Assembly: GCA_913057215.1 (NCBI GenBank)
Contig: CAJXNQ010000001.1
Location: 62,001-126,000 of the forward strand
DNA length: 64,000 nt
Direction: 5' to 3'
Source: an uncultured Gammaproteobacteria bacterium
GTDB lineage: Bacteria > Pseudomonadota > Gammaproteobacteria > Pseudomonadales > Litorivicinaceae
Shown here: piece after piece, positions 59,572-64,000 of the stretch
Numbering within the stretch: the stretch's first letter is position 1
How the letters are laid out: each line of letters begins with the position of its first letter
Made by a program: the position numbers and the translations under genes
The notes under the pieces: generated by a model
The model's database searches: none
The model's input: the letters and a program-made list of their open reading frames with translations, nothing else
Told to the model about the DNA's origin: nothing

Positions 59572-62166
59572 TTAGCTGACGTCTGCCATCGGAATCTTCG
59601 CCGTATCTGCTTTGGCTTGGAACTCGGCGATCTCATGGAAATTCATGTACCGGTAGATATTCGACGCCATTGAGTCGATTTCTGTGGCGTATTCCATGTA
59701 TTCCTCGACCGTTGGAAGTTTTCCAATGATGGATGCAACTGCCGCAAGCTCTGCACTGGCCAAATAGACGTTGGCGCCGTTACCCAGTCGATTTGGGAAG
59801 TTCCGAGTCGAGGTCGATACCACTGTGGCATTGTCAGCAACGCGGGCTTGGTTCCCCATACACAGCGAGCATCCCGGCATTTCGGTGCGTGCACCGGCCT
59901 TTCCATAAATCGCGTAGTACCCTTCTTCCATCAATTGGTGCTCATCCATACGAGTCGGCGGCGCAATCCACAGACGTGTTGGAATGGATCCCACTTTTTG
60001 GAGGAGCTCACCGGCTGCGCGGTAGTGCCCGATATTGGTCATGCACGAGCCAATAAACACCTCATCAATGGGTGTGTTTTGAACTTCAGACAGTGGTCTC
60101 ACGTCGTCTGGATCATTTGGGCACGCCAACAGCGGTTCTTTGATCTCGTGAAGATCAATTTCAATCACTTCGGCATATTCGGCGTCTGCATCGGCCTGCA
60201 TCAGCTCTGGATTGGCAAGCCAGTCCTCCATTGCTTTGATGCGTCGACCGATGGTGCGCGCATCGCCATAGCCATCAGCAATCATCCATTTCAACAGCGT
60301 GATGTTGGATGTCAGATATTCGGCAATCGATGATTCATCGAGCTTGATCGTGCAGCCACCGGCTGAGCGCTCAGCTGAGGCATCGGAGAGTTCAAACGCT
60401 TGTTCGACTGTCAGTGTCGGCAGTCCTTCAATCTCAAGGATTCGGCCTGAGAAGCAATTTTTCTTGCCTTCTTTACCCACTGTGAGCAGTCCGCGTTGAA
60501 TGGCGGCGTAGGGGATGGCGTTGACCAGATCACGCAGTGTGATCCCGGGTTGCATTTCGCCTTTGAAACGAACCAAAACCGATTCCGGCATGTCGAGTGG
60601 CATGACACCGGTGGCCGCAGCGAAGGCCACAAGACCTGAGCCACCAGGGAATGAGATGCCAATCGGGAAGCGAGTGTGAGAGTCGCCGCCGGTTCCGACG
60701 GTGTCTGGCAGCAACATCCGGTTGAGCCAAGAGTGAATGATGCCGTCTCCTGGCCGGAGCGAAACCCCACCACGATTCATGATGAAATCTGGCAGTGTGT
60801 GCTGGGTCTCGACATCCACAGGTTTTGGATAGGCCGCTGTGTGACAGAAGGACTGCATGGTCAGATCAGCCTGAAAGCCAAGGCATGCAAGCTCTTTCAG
60901 TTCATCGCGGGTCATTGGCCCCGTGGTGTCCTGTGAACCGACAGTGGTCATCCGAGGCTCGCAGTAGGTGCCGGGGCGGATTCCGTCGACGCCACATGCT
61001 TTGCCAACCATTTTTTGTGCCAGTGTGAAGCCTTTGTTGGATTCAACAGGTGGTTTCGGAACACGGAACACATCGGTCGGACCCATTCCGAGCGCTTCTC
61101 GCGCCCGTGTTGTCAGGCCTCGGCCGACGATCAAAGGAATGCGGCCTCCGGCGCGGACTTCGTCTAAGATCACATCACTTTTCAGTGCAAATTCGCTGAT
61201 GACCGTGCCTGCATCATTCACAATTTGACCGGCATAGGGCTTGATGGTGATGACATCACCGGTGTTCATCTGCGTCACGTCACACTCAATCGGCAACGCG
61301 CCTGCGTCTTCCATGGTATTAAAGAAGATCGGGGCGATTTTTCCGCCGATGCAGAAACCGCCCGCGCGCTTGTTCGGGACGTACGGGATGTCGTCTCCCA
61401 TGTGCCAAAGCACTGAGTTCGTCGCTGATTTCCGGGACGACCCAGTACCGACCACGTCGCCTACATAGGCCAAGGGGTGGCCTTTCTGCTTCAACTCCTC
61501 AATGGTCTCAAGCGGACGCTCCATCCGCGCTTTCAGCATGGCTTGCGCATGGAGTGGAATGTCCGGCCGACTCCAGGCGTCGACGGCAGGCGAGAGATCG
61601 TCGGTATTGGTTTCACCTGGGACCTTATAGACCGTCACAGTGATGGATTCTGCAAGCTCAGGTTTCTTTAAAAACCACTCGGCATTTGCCCAGGATTCCA
61701 TCACCTCTTGAGCCAGTGGGTTGCCTGCTTTGCGTTTGTCTTCGACGTCATGGAACGCATCAAACATGAGCAGCGTATCTTTTAAGGCAGTCGCGGCCAC
61801 AGCACCCACGTCCGCATCATCTAGCAAGTCAACCAGGGGCGGAATGTTGTATCCGCCAAGCATGGTGCCAAGTAAACGTGTCGCCTCCTCACGTGAGATG
61901 AGGCCACAGTCTGTATCACCCTTTGCCACATCGGCTAAAAAGGCTGCTTTTACATAGGCGGCCTCATCGACCCCCGCCGGAACTCGATTGGTCAATAGAT
62001 CGAGTAAAAAGGCGTCTTCGCCAGCCGGTGGATTTTTCAGTAGTTTGATCAGTTCAGCAACTTGATCGGCGTTGAGGGGCTTTGGAACGATGCCTTCAGC
62101 GGCGCGTTCTTTGACATGTTGACGGTAGTGTTCAAGCACAGCGTGAGTCCTTGCTTTGGTTGACAT
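59572..62166 (-). CDS. acnB: Aconitate hydratase B
   Basis: An 864-residue protein, the same length as E. coli AcnB. It starts with the HEAT-like AcnB domain ([15 protein letters not shown]). Cluster cysteines lie in [11 protein letters not shown] and [10 protein letters not shown], and [14 protein letters not shown]-type sequence is present. Family knowledge: it converts citrate to isocitrate in the TCA cycle and can bind mRNA when its Fe-S cluster is lost. The ATG is at 62166. Confidence 0.97.
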   Translation of the reverse strand: MSTKARTHAVLEHYRQHVKERAAEGIVPKPLNADQVAELIKLLKNPPAGEDAFLLDLLTNRVPAGVDEAAYVKAAFLADVAKGDTDCGLISREEATRLLGTMLGGYNIPPLVDLLDDADVGAVAATALKDTLLMFDAFHDVEDKRKAGNPLAQEVMESWANAEWFLKKPELAESITVTVYKVPGETNTDDLSPAVDAWSRPDIPLHAQAMLKARMERPLETIEELKQKGHPLAYVGDVVGTGSSRKSATNSVLWHMGDDIPYVPNKRAGGFCIGGKIAPIFFNTMEDAGALPIECDVTQMNTGDVITIKPYAGQIVNDAGTVISEFALKSDVILDEVRAGGRIPLIVGRGLTTRAREALGMGPTDVFRVPKPPVESNKGFTLAQKMVGKACGVDGIRPGTYCEPRMTTVGSQDTTGPMTRDELKELACLGFQADLTMQSFCHTAAYPKPVDVETQHTLPDFIMNRGGVSLRPGDGIIHSWLNRMLLPDTVGTGGDSHTRFPIGISFPGGSGLVAFAAATGVMPLDMPESVLVRFKGEMQPGITLRDLVNAIPYAAIQRGLLTVGKEGKKNCFSGRILEIEGLPTLTVEQAFELSDASAERSAGGCTIKLDESSIAEYLTSNITLLKWMIADGYGDARTIGRRIKAMEDWLANPELMQADADAEYAEVIEIDLHEIKEPLLACPNDPDDVRPLSEVQNTPIDEVFIGSCMTNIGHYRAAGELLQKVGSIPTRLWIAPPTRMDEHQLMEEGYYAIYGKAGARTEMPGCSLCMGNQARVADNATVVSTSTRNFPNRLGNGANVYLASAELAAVASIIGKLPTVEEYMEYATEIDSMASNIYRYMNFHEIAEFQAKADTAKIPMADVS

Positions 62167-62225
62167 GAGCGCGGTGGGCGATCCTTTTGAGATCAGTTCA
62201 CTGCGCGCCGGATGTATAATCTTAA

Positions 62226-62270
62226 CAAAAATTGCTCTGGCCGACGTCGATACTTGGTCGCAGGCCAGAG
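62226..62270 (-). terminator. Terminator after the GAPDH gene
   Basis: CTCTGGCC (62235-62242) and GGCCAGAG (62263-62270) form an 8-bp stem with a 20-base loop; on the minus strand it is followed by CAATTTTTG. It lies between the GAPDH stop and the acnB start, both on the minus strand. Confidence 0.65.
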
Positions 62271-62291
62271 TGGTGTTTGCAGTGCAATACG

Positions 62292-63740
62292 TTAGCTTTC
62301 AATGGGGAACGCAGGTAGGGTCGCTTTCGTCATTTGACGGAGGCAGCGAATGACCTGACACGAATAGCCGTATTCATTGTCATACCAGACATAGACCACG
62401 CACGTGTTGTTGCCTGCAGCGATGGTGGCTAATCCGTCGACAACACCTGCGGCGCGCGAACCGACAAAGTCTGAACTGACCGCTTCAGGTGAGTTTGAGT
62501 AATCAATTTGTTTCTGCAGACGCGAGTGAATGGCCATGTGACGGAGATAATCGTTGAGTTCGTCCTTTTCCACATTGGTGTTGAGGTTTAATTTTAAAAT
62601 CGCCATCGACACGTTCGGGGTCGGAACTCGGATTGCATTACCGGTCAGCTTCCCTTTCAGTTGTGGCAGGGCTTTGGCCACCGCCTTGGCGGCACCGGTT
62701 TCAGTGATCACCATGTTCAATGCCGCGGCACGCCCGCGGCGGTCCCCTGAGTGGAAGTTGTCGATCAGATTCTGGTCATTGGTATAGCTGTGTACGGTCT
62801 CAACGTGTCCATGCTGGACTCCATATTTTTCATCAATCGCTGCCAACACCGGCGTGATGGCGTTGGTGGTGCAACTGGCCGCTGAGATGATCGTGTCCTG
62901 ATCGGTGATTTCATGATGGTTTACACCGTGCACGATGTTCTTCAAATCACCCTTGCCCGGTGCTGTTAATAGCACACGACTGACGCCTGGACATTTCAGG
63001 TGCAGGGACAGGCCGTCGCGGTCACGCCACTTGCCCGTGTTGTCAACGACCAATGCCTGGTCGATTCCATAGGCTTTATAATCCACATCCGCTGGATTTG
63101 ATGCGTAGATCACTTGGATGCGTTGTCCGTTGGCGATGATGGTATTGCTGTCATGATCGACCGTAATGGTGCCATCGAAGGAACCATGGACTGAATCGCG
63201 ACGCAGTAAACTTGCGCGTTTCATCAGGTCGTTGTCCCCGTTTTCCCGCACGACGATCGCGCGCAGCCGGATGGCCTCCTTGGATCCGGATTTGGCAATG
63301 ATTTCGCGCGCCAACAGGCGACCGATGCGACCGAATCCGTACAGTACGATGTCTGTCTTTTCTTTATCAGTGGTGTTCGAGCTAAGCGCACCATTGAGCT
63401 CTTCTAAAACGTATGCTCGAAGAGAACGATCTTGGCCGAAACGTCTAAAATTCACAGCCAGTTTGCCAATATCAATGTGACATGGAGAAAGGTCAAGATC
63501 CTTGATTTCTTCAAGGACTGCTTGCGCTTCAAGGACAGAGAGTTCTTCGTTTTCAACTTGGCGGGCGAACCGGCAACACTTCACGATATTCATGACGGTG
63601 CGGTTATTCAGTAGTCGTCCGAAGATCGATGTTTCAACAGCCTTGTCCCGATACATCCGACCGATGACAGGCATCATCTCTTCCGCGGCTGCGATTTTTC
63701 CGTTCCAATCATCCATGGATTCGTTCATTAATTCCAATGA
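62292..63740 (-). CDS. gap: Glyceraldehyde-3-phosphate dehydrogenase with N-terminal extension
   Basis: A 482-residue GAPDH. Residues 1-125 are an extra helical domain; the core then starts with the NAD motif [12 protein letters not shown], with catalytic Cys290 in [12 protein letters not shown] and the closing [13 protein letters not shown]. Family knowledge: this longer type is found in Pseudomonas beside ordinary GAPDH and may serve gluconeogenesis or a redox role. The GTG at 63740 has GGGAGG upstream; the TTG at 63761 encodes that ribosome site and is rejected. Confidence 0.93.
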   Translation of the reverse strand, partial: SLELMNESMDDWNGKIAAAEEMMPVIGRMYRDKAVETSIFGRLLNNRTVMNIVKCCRFARQVENEELSVLEAQAVLEEIKDLDLSPCHIDIGKLAVNFRRFGQDRSLRAYVLEELNGALSSNTTDKEKTDIVLYGFGRIGRLLAREIIAKSGSKEAIRLRAIVVRENGDNDLMKRASLLRRDSVHGSFDGTITVDHDSNTIIANGQRIQVIYASNPADVDYKAYGIDQALVVDNTGKWRDRDGLSLHLKCPGVSRVLLTAPGKGDLKNIVHGVNHHEITDQDTIISAASCTTNAITPVLAAIDEKYGVQHGHVETVHSYTNDQNLIDNFHSGDRRGRAAALNMVITETGAAKAVAKALPQLKGKLTGNAIRVPTPNVSMAILKLNLNTNVEKDELNDYLRHMAIHSRLQKQIDYSNSPEAVSSDFVGSRAAGVVDGLATIAAGNNTCVVYVWYDNEYGYSCQVIRCLRQMTKATLPAFPIES

Positions 63741-63825
63741 CACCGGCGTTCCTCCCTTCAAAAACCTTTTTATTTTGAGGCCCGGCGTTACGGGAAATCA
63801 ACTAAATTTGCCATTTCGTTACTTT

Positions 63826-63853
63826 TATGACCATATTATAATTTTTGGTCATA
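63826..63853. promoter_or_regulatory. Operator-like palindrome around the GAPDH -10
   Basis: TATGACCA (63826-63833) and TGGTCATA (63846-63853) are perfect 8-bp inverted arms. Between them, on the minus strand, lies TATAAT (63840-63835), a consensus -10 about 95 bases before the GAPDH GTG. No good -35 is seen. A bound regulator would directly cover the promoter. Confidence 0.6.
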
Positions 63854-63936
63854 TTAATACATGATGCATCGCACGATTGTTTTTTTAGAGCGGTGCCTCA
63901 ACGGTCTGATTTTGACTTAAACAGATCTGGATTCTC

Positions 63937-64000
63937 ATGCAAGCACACCGGACTCCAACGCCCTGCATCGGTTTATGTTCGACAACCTATGGGGATTCAG
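63937..64000 (+). CDS. DUF1289 protein, partial (5' end only)
   Basis: The window ends 21 codons into this gene. The start reads MQAHRTPTPCIGLCSTTYGD, which matches the first half of DUF1289 (a short Cys-rich domain that begins PCxGxCST...GD and usually continues CRGC). Family knowledge: the function is unknown, though a metal or Fe-S role is suspected from the cysteines. It is divergent from the GAPDH gene. Confidence 0.75.
   Translation, partial: MQAHRTPTPCIGLCSTTYGDS

Overview
The window looks like a chromosomal stretch from a free-living, probably marine, aerobic gammaproteobacterium. Gene order supports this: thrS-infC-rpmI-rplT-pheST-ihfA-merR-tRNA-Pro, a fused tyrA-aroA followed by cmk-rpsA-ihfB-lapA-pyrF, topA/DUF6586/lexA, and ppsR divergent from ppsA-rraA. 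All are familiar from Pseudomonas and its Oceanospirillales-type relatives. Sodium-solute symporters, polyhydroxyalkanoate (PHA) genes and a cbb3 oxidase fit a heterotroph that handles acetate-like carbon and low oxygen. I cannot name the genus from sequence alone. I see no insertion sequences, prophage, integrase, CRISPR array or rRNA, and no gene-free stretch over 300 bases.

Layout. 1-6460: end of pheA, tyrA-aroA, cmk, rpsA, ihfB, lapA, pyrF, comEA-like gene. 6481-11817: tRNA-Asn, HupE/UreJ-type transporter and a partner membrane protein, uvrB, a TDT-family channel, a UDP-glucuronate epimerase-like gene. 11867-19346: tRNA-Val, then the translation operon thrS-infC-rpmI-rplT-pheS-pheT-ihfA-merR, then tRNA-Pro. 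infC appears to start with the rare codon AUC. 19365-23993: an isoprenylcysteine-methyltransferase-like gene, a cold-shock protein, an NAPE-PLD-like metallo-hydrolase, a metallophosphoesterase, a 61-residue membrane protein and a von Willebrand A protein. 23956-29080: PHA/acetoacetate region (acetoacetyl-CoA synthetase, phasin, phaC, phaB), with one near-identical sequence motif in front of both phasin and phaC. 29144-36488: tusA, a DUF3080 lipoprotein, epmC, topA, a DUF6586 gene, lexA, argF, grxD. 36445-45223: a CrbS/MxtR-like symporter-kinase, divergent from DUF4212, a sodium-solute symporter, a cyclic-nucleotide/CBS/DUF294 protein and a DEDDh exonuclease. 45220-54429: ttcA, then on the minus strand a complete cbb3 oxidase and maturation operon, ccoNOQP-ccoG-fixH-ccoI-ccoS-TauE/SafE, behind a well-placed FNR/ANR-type site. 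54676-64000: cysB, ppsR, ppsA-rraA, acnB, a Pseudomonas-type long GAPDH, and the first codons of a DUF1289 gene.

How the genes fit together. The central-carbon genes (ppsA and ppsR, acnB, GAPDH, acetoacetyl-CoA synthetase, PHA synthesis, the CrbS-like acetate-type sensor and its symporter) suggest a cell that switches between gluconeogenic growth on small acids and carbon storage. The cbb3 operon supplies high-affinity respiration. The genome is compact: operons overlap by 1-11 bases and several convergent gene pairs overlap at their 3' ends by 28-46 bases.

I found no clearly new system. The most worthwhile leads are the shared PHA promoter motif, the FNR-type promoter geometry in front of ccoN, the symporter-kinase/symporter/DUF294/exonuclease module with repeats in its divergent promoter, and a palindrome surrounding the -10 of the GAPDH gene. 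All coordinates were read by eye, and no alignment or profile search was run.
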